Positions 9,214 through 18,262 are shown, counted from the first letter of the stretch. The stretch is 64,000 bases of DNA from DATKUC01 sp964553615 (GCA_964553615.1 CAZKMA010000020.1:1-64000), one strand, 5' to 3'. Translations and numbers: made by a program. The notes: generated by a model from the sequence alone, not told the origin.

Positions 9214-9639
9214 ATGAAGGAAAAGATCAGGAAGAGTGACGCAGAATGGAAGCGCGAGCTTTCCCCCGAAACATACCGCATTGCGCGGCAAAAGGGAACC
9301 GAGGCTCCGTTTACCGGTGAGTACAACCACAACAAGGAAGAAGGCCTCTACACCTGCGCATGCTGTGGGGAGCCACTGTTCGAATCGAAGACGAAGTATG
9401 ATTCCGGATCCGGATGGCCGTCTTTTTTTGCACCGCTTGAAACGGGTGCAATCGAAGAGAATGAAGATCGATCCCTCGGGATGGTTCGCCGGGAAGTAGT
9501 GTGCGCAAAGTGCGATGCGCATCTGGGGCATGTGTTTGACGACGGTCCGGACCCGACCGGACTCAGATATTGCCTGAACTCGCGCTCGTTGAACTTCGAG
9601 CCGGCCAACCGGACGCAGTCGCCCCGGACCAGCTCGTGA
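9214..9639 (+). CDS. msrB: peptide-methionine (R)-S-oxide reductase
   Basis: At 141 residues it has the normal length for a free-standing MsrB, which reduces R-methionine sulfoxide in proteins using thioredoxin. Zinc ligands are two CxxC pairs, C48/C51 and C97/C100. The GSGWPSF motif is at 65-71, and the catalytic nucleophile is C120 in RYCLNS. AGAGG precedes the ATG. The stop overlaps the GTG start of the aldehyde dehydrogenase gene by 4 bases, making a two-gene oxidative-stress/aldehyde operon. Confidence 0.96.
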   Translation: MKEKIRKSDAEWKRELSPETYRIARQKGTEAPFTGEYNHNKEEGLYTCACCGEPLFESKTKYDSGSGWPSFFAPLETGAIEENEDRSLGMVRREVVCAKCDAHLGHVFDDGPDPTGLRYCLNSRSLNFEPANRTQSPRTSS

Positions 9640-11021
9640 AGGCTTTGGCCGCAGATACGGTCGGGACCGTTGTTGAACGCCTGGCGGCGTCCTTCGCGTC
9701 CGGGAGAACCCGCGGTGTTCGTGATCGGCTGGAACTCCTTTTGTCGCTCGAACAGGCAATTCGGTCGAATGAGTCGCGGATTGGCGAAGCACTGAGCATG
9801 GATCTCGGCAAGTCGGCGTTCGAATCCTATGGGCACGAGAGTGGTCTCGTCCTGGAAGAGTTGCGACACATCCGAACACATCTCAGACGATGGGCAAGAC
9901 CGAAGCGGACATACACGCCTCTGCATTTGTGGATCGGGTCAAGTCGGGTCTACCGGGAACCGTACGGGGTTGTCCTTATCATAGCGCCGTGGAACTATCC
10001 GTTTCTGCTCACCATGAGCCCGCTGGTTGGCGCACTGTCCGCCGGCAATTGCGTTGTCATTAAGCCGTCCGAGTACGCCCCGGCAACGGCCTCCGTGGTT
10101 GCCGACATTGTCGGCAGCGCGCTTCCGGCGGATGTTGCCGCGGTGGTTCAAGGCGATGCGGAGGTGAGTGAGTCTCTTGTGAACTCCCCGGTAAATTACA
10201 TCTTCTACACCGGCGGGGCCGAGGTGGGGAAGAATGTCATGCGGGCCGCCTCCGAACGGCTATGTCCGGTGACTCTCGAACTTGGTGGCAAGAGTCCCTG
10301 CCTGGTGGCGGCGGATGCCGACATTGAGGTGGCCGCCCGGCGTATTGTGTGGGGCAAGTTCCTGAATGCCGGGCAGACGTGCGTCTGCCCGGACTACGTG
10401 TATGTGCACGAGACAGTCCGCGATCGGTTGCTTGCGGCAATGAAAGAGAATGTGGAAAAGCTCTATGGTGAGGATCCAGGAACAAGTCCTGACTACGGGC
10501 GAATTATCCATGATCGTCATTTCGACCGGCTCTCTGCATATCTGAGTAACGGATCAGTGGTGACGGGTGGCCGGACCGACCGGCAGGCTCGGTACATTGC
10601 TCCCACCATTCTCACCGACATTACCTGGGAAGACCCGGTCATGCAGGAGGAGATCTTCGGACCGATCCTGCCGGTCCTGACCTATCGGAGCCTGGATGAG
10701 GTCACGCAGATCATGAACTCGAAGCCCCGGCCGCTCGCACTCTATATCTTTACGAGAAACCGCGCAGCGGCGGCCGGGATTATTCGCGAGCTCCCGTTCG
10801 GAGGCGGTTGCGTGAACGACACCGTCATGCATATTGCCAGTTTTCATCTGCCGTTCGGAGGTACCGGCTCAAGCGGCATGGGAGGATACCACGGCCGTTA
10901 CAGCTTTGAGACCTTTTCGCACCGCAAGGGAGTGCTCTTTCATACGAACCGGTTCGATTTGCCGATACGGTATCCACCGTACCGGCAAAATCTTCCGTTA
11001 CTGAAGCGAATTCTTGGCTAA
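9636..11021 (+). CDS. NAD(P)-dependent aldehyde dehydrogenase (ALDH3-like)
   Basis: From the GTG at 9636 the product is 461 residues, right for the class 3 ALDH family. An earlier in-frame ATG at 9570 lies inside msrB and would add an unrelated tail. Visible motifs are APWNYP for the cofactor region, the general base in ELGGKSP, and the catalytic cysteine in NAGQTCVCPDY. The C-terminal PFGGTGSSGMGGYHG stretch is typical of long-chain or aromatic aldehyde oxidising ALDH3 members. It is coupled to msrB by a GTGA overlap and ends in a 4-base overlap with the convergent aldo/keto reductase gene. The exact aldehyde is not predictable. Confidence 0.93.
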   Translation: MKALAADTVGTVVERLAASFASGRTRGVRDRLELLLSLEQAIRSNESRIGEALSMDLGKSAFESYGHESGLVLEELRHIRTHLRRWARPKRTYTPLHLWIGSSRVYREPYGVVLIIAPWNYPFLLTMSPLVGALSAGNCVVIKPSEYAPATASVVADIVGSALPADVAAVVQGDAEVSESLVNSPVNYIFYTGGAEVGKNVMRAASERLCPVTLELGGKSPCLVAADADIEVAARRIVWGKFLNAGQTCVCPDYVYVHETVRDRLLAAMKENVEKLYGEDPGTSPDYGRIIHDRHFDRLSAYLSNGSVVTGGRTDRQARYIAPTILTDITWEDPVMQEEIFGPILPVLTYRSLDEVTQIMNSKPRPLALYIFTRNRAAAAGIIRELPFGGGCVNDTVMHIASFHLPFGGTGSSGMGGYHGRYSFETFSHRKGVLFHTNRFDLPIRYPPYRQNLPLLKRILG

Positions 11022-11836
11022 AAGGTGTCAGGATCGGGGCCAATACGCGACCCCTCATCCAGGGCGTCCAGACCCTTCATGTCGTCGGCGTCCAGCTCAA
11101 AGTCGAAGAGCTGCGAGTTTTCCTTGATGCGTCCACGGTGAATCGACTTCGGGATAGTCACGACCTCGTGCTGGAGATTCCACCGAAGCATGACCTGGGC
11201 CGCCGTACGCCCGTGTTTCCGGGCAATGGCGACGATGACCGGGTCGTCAATTCGGCGACCGCGCGTGAGCGGACTCCATGCTTCCAGCTGAACTCCGTGT
11301 GCCTTGCAGTAGGCAAGCAGCTCGGGCTGGCGGAGAAACGGATGGAATTCCACCTGATTGACCGCTGGTACCACGTCGCTGTGTTCGGCAATGTCTTCGA
11401 GATGGTGAACAAGGAAATTGCTGACGCCGATTGCGCGGACTTCGCCGTCCTTGTACAGTTTCTCGAGTGCACGATAGGTATCAAGGTATAGACCACTGAC
11501 CGGCCAGTGAACGAGGTAGAGGTCGATATATCCGATTCCCAGTGCCTTCTTGCTCGCCTGGAACGCCTTCAGTGTCTTGTCATATCCCTGGTCGTCGTTC
11601 CACACCTTCGTGGTCACAAAAAGCTGTTCGCGCGGAATTCCACTTGACCGCACCGCCTTTCCGACTCCTTCCTCGTTCCGATAGTAGGCTGCGGTGTCGA
11701 TATGGCGATACCCGAGCTCGAGAGCAGCAGTAACGGATTCCTCGACCTCCGGTCCGGGATTCGTGAGGAATACTCCGAGCCCGACCCAGGGCATCTGGAC
11801 GCCGTTGTTGAGCTCGGTGGTAGATTCGAGGTTCAT
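11018..11836 (-). CDS. aldo/keto reductase, 2,5-diketogluconate reductase-like
   Basis: The 272-residue AKR5-type enzyme has the catalytic tetrad D47, Y52, K77 and H110 (LVHWP). It is a cytosolic NADPH-dependent reductase of small carbonyls; DkgA-like proteins also reduce methylglyoxal. The start at 11836 was chosen for the strong AAGGAGATGAT just upstream. Its TAG stop overlaps the stop of the aldehyde dehydrogenase tail to tail (11018-11021). Both carbonyl-handling genes sitting together suggests aldehyde detoxification, which is inference. Confidence 0.93.
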   Translation of the reverse strand: MNLESTTELNNGVQMPWVGLGVFLTNPGPEVEESVTAALELGYRHIDTAAYYRNEEGVGKAVRSSGIPREQLFVTTKVWNDDQGYDKTLKAFQASKKALGIGYIDLYLVHWPVSGLYLDTYRALEKLYKDGEVRAIGVSNFLVHHLEDIAEHSDVVPAVNQVEFHPFLRQPELLAYCKAHGVQLEAWSPLTRGRRIDDPVIVAIARKHGRTAAQVMLRWNLQHEVVTIPKSIHRGRIKENSQLFDFELDADDMKGLDALDEGSRIGPDPDTF

Positions 11837-11939
11837 ATCATCTCCTTTTTCATATTCTTGTTCGCGCGGATACAACCTACCGTATAGGCCCCGGATCGTC
11901 AAATTCAACCATTCCGGTCCCGGAGCGCTCATTGTCACC

Positions 11940-11968
11940 TTGGCAGATGGATCGTTTTTCTATATGTT
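11940..11968 (+). promoter_or_regulatory. promoter for leaderless DEAD-box helicase mRNA
   Basis: TTGGCA (11940-11945) is followed after 17 bases by TATGTT (11963-11968). A start site 7 bases on would fall within 1-3 bases of the ATG at 11978, which has no Shine-Dalgarno. Confidence 0.5.
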
Positions 11969-11977
11969 ATTATATGT

Positions 11978-13744
11978 ATGGAATTTAGCGAACTAAAACT
12001 TATGGACGAAGTGTATCAAGGCATCCAGGATGCCGGCTTCACCACCTGTACGGAAGTGCAGGAACAGACACTGAAACACACTCTCCAGGGACGCGATGTC
12101 TGCGTTCAATCCCAAACCGGAACCGGCAAGACGGCCGCATATCTGGTTTCCGTCTTTCAGCTGATGTTAACACGTGAAGATTTCAAGAACCGCATTTCGG
12201 TAATCATTGCTCCCACTCGCGAGCTTGCGGTTCAAATTGAGCAGGAAGCGAGCCTTCTTGCCAGGCACGCTCCCCTTCGAATCGGCTGTTTTTATGGCGG
12301 TGTAGGCTACGCCGAGCAGGAAAAACTCATTGCCGACGGCGTGGACGTGGTAATCGGGACTCCGGGCCGGCTCATCGACTTCAGCCAGTCCGGCAAGCTC
12401 GATTTCTCCCGTGTCGGAATGGTCATCATAGACGAAGCCGACCGGTTGTTCGACATGGGCTTCTATCCGGATATCCGGCGGATGCTCCGACGAATGCCCC
12501 CGCGTGAGAAGCGCACTTCAATGCTCTTCAGCGCTACATTGAGCGTACGCGCCCGCAACATCGCCTGGGAGCACATGAATGACCCTATGGAGGTTGAAAT
12601 CAATCCGGAGCAGGTCACCGTTGAAGGTATATCGCAGCTGGTGTACCACGTCGGACGGAAGGAGAAACTCAAACTTCTCCTCGGATTGCTTCAGAAGGAA
12701 AACCCGGAAACAGCCGTCATATTCACAAACACGAAGCGGGCGGCGGAGGAAGTTTCCCGGCGGCTCGAAATGAACGGATATCCGAGCACCTTCATAATGG
12801 GGGACCTTCCGCAGCGTAAGCGGCTACGGGTCATTGAGCGAATCAAAGAGGGCAAGGTCAGGATTCTGGTAGCTACCGATGTGGCGGCACGAGGTCTTCA
12901 TATCAACGATCTGGACATGGTCATCAATTATGACTTGCCTGAGGACCGGGAGAGTTACGTCCACCGAATTGGGCGCACTGCGCGTGCCGGGAAGACCGGA
13001 AAGGCAGTCTCGCTTGCCGACGAACAGAATGTGTTCAACCTGGAAGGCATTGAGTCGTTCATCGGGATGAAGATCCCGGCAGAATACGCAAGCGATGACA
13101 TGCTCGCAGAGGACTCCAGTGCGGGGATCCGTATTGCCCTGGGCAATTATGGGGATGGTAACGGCCGTGATCGAGGCCGAACGCGCGGTTCGGCGCCGAG
13201 CCGTGACTTCAGTCGCGGGCGAAACGATGGCCGGGACCGAAACCGGGCCAGGGATCAATCCAGGGGCGGCGATCGGGATCGGGTTAAGAGCCCTCCACCG
13301 GCACGGGAACATGAGTCCGCGGCGCCTGTTGCACCACGTGGTCGAACAGGCCGGAGCAACAACCGTGGCAGCGGTCGAACGCAGCCACGCCCGGCCGCAG
13401 CTGTGCAGAAGGGGAACGCAGGTCGGAACGGCCCGGCAGGAGAGCCACGACCGGGGAAAGCGGCACCCATGGATGAGAGGCTCGATTACTATCGGAAAAA
13501 ATACGGTGAAGAGTTCTCTCACGGAGGGACCCGGTCTTCAGGGGGCGGAAAACCATCCTCCGGGAAAAACGGGCATGGCGCGCCCCGAAAGGGTCGCGAT
13601 TCGGCGCAGAAAAAAGTGCCGGGAGCTTCGCCGCAAGCAGCAGAACAGAAGAACGCAGGAAAGTCTCCGCGGGAAGGTTCCCGTGGCGTGTGGTCGCGCA
13701 TTGCCGGATTATTCCGGCGCGCCGACGAATCGAACGAAAAATAA
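11978..13744 (+). CDS. DEAD-box ATP-dependent RNA helicase with RG-rich tail
   Basis: The protein has 588 residues. The two RecA-like lobes (about 1-370) carry the full motif set: upstream aromatic F3, Q-motif region, SQTGTGKT, PTREL, TPGR, DEAD, SAT, ARGLHIND and HRIGRTARAG. The remaining 200+ residues form a basic Arg/Gly/Asp-rich disordered tail, then a short LDYYRKKYGEE-type segment and more Gly/Ser/Lys-rich sequence, likely an RNA-binding tether. It unwinds RNA in ribosome assembly or decay. The ATG at 11978 fits the family N-terminus (FSEL) and directly follows a promoter. A terminator follows at 13745. Confidence 0.95.
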   Translation: MEFSELKLMDEVYQGIQDAGFTTCTEVQEQTLKHTLQGRDVCVQSQTGTGKTAAYLVSVFQLMLTREDFKNRISVIIAPTRELAVQIEQEASLLARHAPLRIGCFYGGVGYAEQEKLIADGVDVVIGTPGRLIDFSQSGKLDFSRVGMVIIDEADRLFDMGFYPDIRRMLRRMPPREKRTSMLFSATLSVRARNIAWEHMNDPMEVEINPEQVTVEGISQLVYHVGRKEKLKLLLGLLQKENPETAVIFTNTKRAAEEVSRRLEMNGYPSTFIMGDLPQRKRLRVIERIKEGKVRILVATDVAARGLHINDLDMVINYDLPEDRESYVHRIGRTARAGKTGKAVSLADEQNVFNLEGIESFIGMKIPAEYASDDMLAEDSSAGIRIALGNYGDGNGRDRGRTRGSAPSRDFSRGRNDGRDRNRARDQSRGGDRDRVKSPPPAREHESAAPVAPRGRTGRSNNRGSGRTQPRPAAAVQKGNAGRNGPAGEPRPGKAAPMDERLDYYRKKYGEEFSHGGTRSSGGGKPSSGKNGHGAPRKGRDSAQKKVPGASPQAAEQKNAGKSPREGSRGVWSRIAGLFRRADESNEK

Positions 13745-13776
13745 AAAAGGCCGGGAGCCCGTTCGGTCCCGGTTTT
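13745..13776 (+). terminator. rho-independent terminator after the DEAD-box gene
   Basis: CCGGGA (13751-13756) pairs with TCCCGG (13767-13772), flanked by an A-tract and followed by TTTT. Confidence 0.75.
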
Positions 13777-13782
13777 CGGCCC

Positions 13783-13810
13783 TTGACACTAGCCACGTTG
13801 TCCTTTAAGT
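13783..13810 (+). promoter_or_regulatory. rpsD promoter
   Basis: A perfect -35 TTGACA lies at 13783-13788, with a weaker -10 TTAAGT at 13805-13810 (16-base spacer), giving a leader of about 70 bases before rpsD. The leader is a plausible place for S4 autoregulation, but I could not define a structure. Confidence 0.5.
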
Positions 13811-13891
13811 TCTATTGTCTAAGACTAAGTACGTTTCTCGTGCGCAATAAGAATGACGTGCAGATGCCATGCGGTATAAGGAGTGAGTTGA

Positions 13892-14506
13892 ATGGCACGA
13901 AACACGAAGGCCAAAGGAAAGCTTGTTCGGCGCTTTGGTGTGAATATCTTCGGAAACAACAAGTATGATCGCCTTCTAAAACGAAAGCCGAAGGCTCCGG
14001 GTGAGCCCAAGAAGGGTCGCACGCGGCAGACCGAATACGGGAAGCAGCTCGTTGAGAAACAGAAGCTCAAGTTCGCCTATGGCCTGTCGGAGCGGCAATT
14101 CAGCAATCTATTCTACAAGGCCAAGCAGAGCAAGGGCGTTACCGGATTCAATATGCTCCTGCTTCTTGAGCGGCGTCTCGACAATGTCGTCTACCGGCTT
14201 GGAATGGCAACGAGCCGTTCACAGGCACGGCAGCTTGTCAGCCACGGGCACATTCATCTGAATGGCCGCAAGGTGACCATTCCTTCGGCTCTCGTCCGGG
14301 CCAACGACATCGTTGCCGCAAAGGAGAAGAAGGGCACTACCGACCTGGTACGCAGACTTATCGCGGATAACAGCTCGCGTCCGGTTCCGCCCTGGCTGAC
14401 CGTCTCCAAGGATGATCTGACAGGAAATGTGGTGGCTCTGCCCACGCGTGACATGATTCCGACCGTTGCCGACGAGCAGCAGGTTGTTGAGTTCTACGCA
14501 AAGTAG
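13892..14506 (+). CDS. rpsD: 30S ribosomal protein S4
   Basis: The 204-residue S4 nucleates 16S rRNA folding and is part of the mRNA entry channel. The family core KGVTGFNMLLLLERRLDNVVYRLG and the S4-type RNA-binding motif (SRSQARQLVSHGHIHLNG) are clear. The N-terminus lacks the zinc-binding cysteines, so it is the zinc-independent form. It has a strong ribosome binding site, AAGGAGTGAG. It is monocistronic, with its own promoter and terminator, away from the usual alpha operon. Confidence 0.98.
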   Translation: MARNTKAKGKLVRRFGVNIFGNNKYDRLLKRKPKAPGEPKKGRTRQTEYGKQLVEKQKLKFAYGLSERQFSNLFYKAKQSKGVTGFNMLLLLERRLDNVVYRLGMATSRSQARQLVSHGHIHLNGRKVTIPSALVRANDIVAAKEKKGTTDLVRRLIADNSSRPVPPWLTVSKDDLTGNVVALPTRDMIPTVADEQQVVEFYAK

Positions 14507-14530
14507 CATTCAGAGTCAGACGGCACATGC

Positions 14531-14565
14531 AAACGCCCGGCAATAGACCGGGCGTTTTCTTTTTC
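14531..14565 (+). terminator. strong terminator after rpsD
   Basis: A 10-bp stem AAACGCCCGG / CCGGGCGTTT (14531-14540 with 14548-14557) and a 7-base loop are followed by TTTTCTTTTTC. It can also serve the convergent gene ending at 14566. Confidence 0.9.
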
Positions 14566-15393
14566 CTACCGCTTGCGACCAATGATTCGCCGCAGTAATG
14601 ACCGTGGCATTAATCGCCGCGGGGTTTCGCCTTCACGATCGCTGCGTCGTCTTCGGGTGGACTCTTCAATGCGGGCTACCGCATCCGCGTGTGCCCTGTC
14701 TCCCGACTCGCCCTGATTACGGGTGCGGATTTCCTGCAACTGCATCTCATGGCCGTACAATACCACCGTGTCGGTTGCCCCGATCTGACTTGAACCGCGG
14801 GGCGTACCTTCGAACCTGCCGTCTGTCTTCCGAATGCCCAGTACCAGCACCCCTTCGTCGGACAGTGCAAGGTCGGCCAGTGTGCGACCGGCCATCCAGT
14901 TGTTCGAGCCCACCGTCATCTCGATTACCTCATAGTCTGATGCCAGGTTCAGAAGGTTCTCATAGTCGGCAATTCTGGTTCCGGTCCATCTCCTCAGTCC
15001 CCATTCCACAATTCGGCTGAAGGTGCGATCCAGGAGATGAATACGTGTCAGAAAGAGGATTGCAACGAGACCGCCGACCAGCCAGAGTCCTCGGCTGAGC
15101 CGTTCCGTGTTGGACTGGCTCCCGATGAAGGAGAGCATGAGGGAAGTGGCAAGGGTAACAAAACCGGCATTGCGGACAAGCATCAGCGCCATGATAATCC
15201 GGCGACGCACCGGATGATGAACCACATTCTCGGATTCACTCGTTGTGAACCCGGTTCCCGTGAAAGCCGACCGCGCCTGGAACCGGGCGGTGTCGTCCGA
15301 AACGCCGGTGAGTTTCAGCATTACGGTGGCAATGCGTACGACGAGCATTGAGAGGAGGAGTACTGCGAAAAATGTCATGAGTGCTGCGTCCAC
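14566..15393 (-). CDS. membrane protein with TrkA-C (RCK-C) domain
   Basis: The protein has 275 residues. About three to four hydrophobic segments lie within residues 1-120, with the conserved stretch SAFTGTGFTTSESE between the first and second. A TrkA-C/RCK-C ligand-binding domain follows at roughly 150-220 (LGIRKTDGRFEG, VLYGHEMQLQEI), then a very basic Arg-rich tail. TrkA-C domains sense small ligands such as nucleotides in ion transport systems; no channel pore is apparent here. The GTG start at 15393 has AAAGGAG seven bases upstream. The exact role is unknown. Confidence 0.82.
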   Translation of the reverse strand: MDAALMTFFAVLLLSMLVVRIATVMLKLTGVSDDTARFQARSAFTGTGFTTSESENVVHHPVRRRIIMALMLVRNAGFVTLATSLMLSFIGSQSNTERLSRGLWLVGGLVAILFLTRIHLLDRTFSRIVEWGLRRWTGTRIADYENLLNLASDYEVIEMTVGSNNWMAGRTLADLALSDEGVLVLGIRKTDGRFEGTPRGSSQIGATDTVVLYGHEMQLQEIRTRNQGESGDRAHADAVARIEESTRRRRSDREGETPRRLMPRSLLRRIIGRKR

Positions 15394-15430
15394 CGGATTG
15401 CTCCTTTATTCATACTACATGTCCTGGCAG

Positions 15431-15459
15431 TTGCTGAATAGTGGAGCGTTTCGTACCTT
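15431..15459 (+). promoter_or_regulatory. possible promoter for leaderless aldo/keto reductase mRNA
   Basis: TTGCTG (15431-15436), a 17-base spacer, then TACCTT (15454-15459); a start site would fall at the ATG (15466). This is the weakest of the leaderless candidates. Confidence 0.3.
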
Positions 15460-15465
15460 GTGATC

Positions 15466-16437
15466 ATGGATAAATATCAACTTGGTGCTTCGGATATGAG
15501 CGTGAGTCCGATTGGCCTCGGATGCTGGCAGTTTTCCAGCGGAGAGGGAATTGTCGGAAGATTCTGGCAGAAACTGGACCCGGAGGTTGAGCGGGACATT
15601 GTCAGAGTAAGCATGGAAGGCGGAATAAACTGGTTTGATACCGCCGAGGCGTATGGATGGGGGCGATCCGAGGAAGCGCTGAACAATGCGCTACGGTCAC
15701 TCAATGTGGATCCGCGGCAGCCGGACCTGTTCGTTGCAACGAAATGGTTTCCGTTTTTCCGATTCTCCCGTTCCATGGAACGTACAATCGGTGAGAGACA
15801 CCGGAGGCTTGGGGAATTCAACATTGATCTGTATCAGATTCATATGCCGACCAGTTTTTCAAGTATTCCGTCGCAGATGAAGGTTGTTGCGGACCTGATA
15901 GAGGACGGAAGGATTCGAAGTGCAGGAGTGAGCAATTTTTCTGCTGCGCAGATGGAGACCGCTCACCGTGAGCTCAAGAAGCGTGGCCATAGCCTGCTGA
16001 CGAATCAGGTTCGGTACAGTCTGCTTGATCGTGCAATAGAACGAAACGGGGTTCTGGAAACCGCGAAACGGCTTGGCGTTACCATCATTGCCTACTCGCC
16101 GCTGGAACAGGGGATTTTGACGGGGAAATTCCATGAAGATCCGTCAATTGTCCGCAAGCGTCCCGGTCCCCGGAAATACATGAAGGCGTTCAGGGAGTCA
16201 GGGCTGAACCGGACCAGGCCCCTTGTAGATCTTCTTCGTCAGATTGGGAGCGGATACAGCGCGACGCCGGCGCAAGTCGCACTGAACTGGCTGGTCACCT
16301 TTCACGGAGATCGAGTTGTCGCCATTCCCGGTGCTTCCTCGCGCAATCAGGCCGAACAGAACGCCGGCGCTATGAAATTTGCCCTGACGCAGAGCGAGAT
16401 GGAGCAGATAGACGACGTTTCGCGTAGTCTGACTTGA
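15466..16437 (+). CDS. aldo/keto reductase (Tas/YajO-like)
   Basis: The 323-residue NADPH-dependent AKR has the usual barrel motifs: GLGCWQFSSG, FDTAEAYGWGRSEE with the catalytic Tyr, ATKW with Lys, IDLYQIHMP with His, GVSNF, and a C-terminal AIPGASS cofactor loop. The natural substrate is unknown. The ATG at 15466 is preferred; a GTG two codons earlier is possible. No Shine-Dalgarno is nearby, and the sequence before the start (CTTGTGATCATG) resembles that before the iron alcohol dehydrogenase gene at 40183. Confidence 0.92.
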   Translation: MDKYQLGASDMSVSPIGLGCWQFSSGEGIVGRFWQKLDPEVERDIVRVSMEGGINWFDTAEAYGWGRSEEALNNALRSLNVDPRQPDLFVATKWFPFFRFSRSMERTIGERHRRLGEFNIDLYQIHMPTSFSSIPSQMKVVADLIEDGRIRSAGVSNFSAAQMETAHRELKKRGHSLLTNQVRYSLLDRAIERNGVLETAKRLGVTIIAYSPLEQGILTGKFHEDPSIVRKRPGPRKYMKAFRESGLNRTRPLVDLLRQIGSGYSATPAQVALNWLVTFHGDRVVAIPGASSRNQAEQNAGAMKFALTQSEMEQIDDVSRSLT

Positions 16438-16542
16438 ACCCTGCTTGCAGGCTCACTTTTGTCTGCTATTGAGTGCAAGAAAGAGTCTTTTCGACCGATG
16501 AAGTATGATGTATGGTAATAAATATGCTCGCGGGGAACACGT

Positions 16543-17850
16543 ATGCGTAAGATGCCGGTAATCAGTACTGACGTTGAGATCAATCATCGAATCACGCAGA
16601 TTTGTGAGAGATTTCGCAACTATTTTGCTCCAGTTTTCTTCGATAACGCGGGGAAGGCACTCGAGTACTTGAAATATGAGCTCCCCGAAATCAACGTCAT
16701 CAACTTTTCCGATCCGAACATCGATACGGGGATGGTGCTCGAACAGATCAAGGCGGATCCATGGCTTCACTACGGCGGCGTCGTAGGCATTCATATTCGA
16801 AAGGACAGGAAGCAGGTTGCCGAACAGATGCCGGATTCGAACATTATCAGTCTTATTCCGCGCGGGGAATTTGTGTCGAGCTTCTATCGGGTCTTGAGAA
16901 TACTGATTCAGAATCGGCAAATTCTCTTTCAACGAGACCTTCAGAATTATCTCCTGCGAACCATTTCCGGCTCATTCGTCATGGACAACGATCCGTTCAA
17001 CGTCCGCACCTATGCGAATCTGGTAACGAATTATCTTTACAACATGAACTCGATCAATATCGACAGCAAGGAGCGGCTTCACGTCAGTCTGTTCGAGATG
17101 CTCATGAACGCCGTAGAGCACGGAAATTGCAGCATCAGCTACGACGAGAAGTCCCGGTGGCTCGAGACACACGACACAATCCTGGACCTGATCCGGGACA
17201 AGTGCAAGGACCCGGAGGTCCGCGCAAAGCGGGTGTTCTTCAGCTACCGGATTACTCCCGAACGTTCTTACTACACCATCCGCGACGAAGGGCACGGGTT
17301 CAACTGGAAGGAACGAGTCGATCCGAACGAATCAGAAGTGAACTTGAGCCTTCACGGACACGGTATTCGGATGACTCAGCACTACGTGGAGAACCTCAGG
17401 TACAACGATTCCGGGAATGAAGTTTCTTTCGAACTCGATCACCAGCGCAGAGAGGCAAATCTTGTTCCCGGCGTGTTTGCCCGCGAACAGGAAGTGGTGG
17501 TGCACGAAGGGGATGTCGTATTTCGCGAGGGCGAAGAGTCGAATTTCCTCTACTACATAGTGTCGGGACGGTTCAACATCTACTCGTCGGACAAGATGAT
17601 CTCCACGCTATCGGCGGATGATATATTTCTCGGTGAGATGTCTTTCCTGCTGAATAACCGGCGTTCTGCTACCGTCGTGGCACACGGAAGAGGTACGCTT
17701 ATCAAGATTTCCAAGAATGCATTTGTTGGTGTTATCAAGGAGAATCCGCACTACGGGATCTTTCTTGCCCGCCTGCTCGCACAGCGACTCTCGCGGCTGA
17801 ATGCGCACGTCGCGTCGCTTCAACAGACAGCAGACATACATCTCGGCTGA
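16543..17850 (+). CDS. receiver-like / anti-sigma-type HATPase / cyclic nucleotide-binding hybrid protein
   Basis: The protein has 435 residues in three parts. Residues 1-125 have a receiver-like alpha/beta pattern but lack an obvious phospho-acceptor acidic pocket. Residues about 165-315 are a GHKL/HATPase module of the RsbW/SpoIIAB type: an N-box in LMNAVEHGN, DEGHGFNW, and GHGIRM. Residues about 320-425 form a cNMP-binding (CAP-like) domain with GDVVFREGEESNFLYYIVSGRF and the phosphate-binding-cassette-like region GEMSFLLNNRRSATV. It therefore probably links a cyclic nucleotide or other ligand to partner-switching or phosphorylation. No sigma factor or partner is adjacent. GGGGAA precedes the ATG. 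Confidence 0.85.
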   Translation: MRKMPVISTDVEINHRITQICERFRNYFAPVFFDNAGKALEYLKYELPEINVINFSDPNIDTGMVLEQIKADPWLHYGGVVGIHIRKDRKQVAEQMPDSNIISLIPRGEFVSSFYRVLRILIQNRQILFQRDLQNYLLRTISGSFVMDNDPFNVRTYANLVTNYLYNMNSINIDSKERLHVSLFEMLMNAVEHGNCSISYDEKSRWLETHDTILDLIRDKCKDPEVRAKRVFFSYRITPERSYYTIRDEGHGFNWKERVDPNESEVNLSLHGHGIRMTQHYVENLRYNDSGNEVSFELDHQRREANLVPGVFAREQEVVVHEGDVVFREGEESNFLYYIVSGRFNIYSSDKMISTLSADDIFLGEMSFLLNNRRSATVVAHGRGTLIKISKNAFVGVIKENPHYGIFLARLLAQRLSRLNAHVASLQQTADIHLG

Positions 17851-17933
17851 GACGCCGGAAAATAACCTCCGCCGCAGATCCGATTGCAGACAGTCTCCGG
17901 CAGAATGCGCAGTACACCTCGCGGCCGCGGGGA

Positions 17934-18242
17934 TCAGTCGGTCGTGCGAGTGCTCGCAGAATATCCCAGTCTGTCCACGAGTCCCACAATCTTGTCTATT
18001 GTTTCGTGATTCCCGTCGTACGCAATCTGGATTGTACTCGTTCCCCGGTCAACATATATTTCCGACACACCGGCGAGCCTCCTGCCGAAGTGCTCAATTG
18101 CGATCGAACATGACGTGCATGTGGCACCCTCGAGATCAAGAATAGCCTTCTTCTGTTCTACCGTCTCATTCATATGAGAAAGATACTCAGGAATGGCGCA
18201 CTTGGTGAAGTGGCAAAGACCCGGATCGACGATTTTACACAT
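17934..18242 (-). CDS. heavy-metal-associated (HMA) domain protein with Cys-containing N-terminal extension
   Basis: The protein has 102 residues. Residues about 32-100 form a CopZ-like HMA domain with the metal-binding CxxC at C42/C45 (ATCTSC). The first 23 residues add three more cysteines (C2, C10, C15), unlike typical 70-residue copper chaperones. It probably binds Cu(I) or a similar soft metal in the cytoplasm; no P-type ATPase is adjacent. The start at 18242 has GGGGA seven bases upstream; a shorter product from 18173 (MNETVEQ) is possible. Its 5' end overlaps the -35 element of the divergent moxR promoter. Confidence 0.82.
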   Translation of the reverse strand: MCKIVDPGLCHFTKCAIPEYLSHMNETVEQKKAILDLEGATCTSCSIAIEHFGRRLAGVSEIYVDRGTSTIQIAYDGNHETIDKIVGLVDRLGYSASTRTTD

Positions 18243-18262
18243 GGATCATTCCCCACTATAAT
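18234..18262 (+). promoter_or_regulatory. strong promoter of the moxR operon
   Basis: TTTACA (18234-18239), a 17-base spacer, and a perfect TATAAT (18257-18262). The -35 overlaps the start codon of the divergent HMA gene, and a minus-strand TATTAT occupies 18258-18263, so the two directions could interfere. Confidence 0.7.

Noticed and set aside
14676..16134. Any CRISPR array, insertion sequence or prophage signature in the window
   Set aside because: I looked for repeated spacers, transposase motifs and inverted terminal repeats throughout and saw none.
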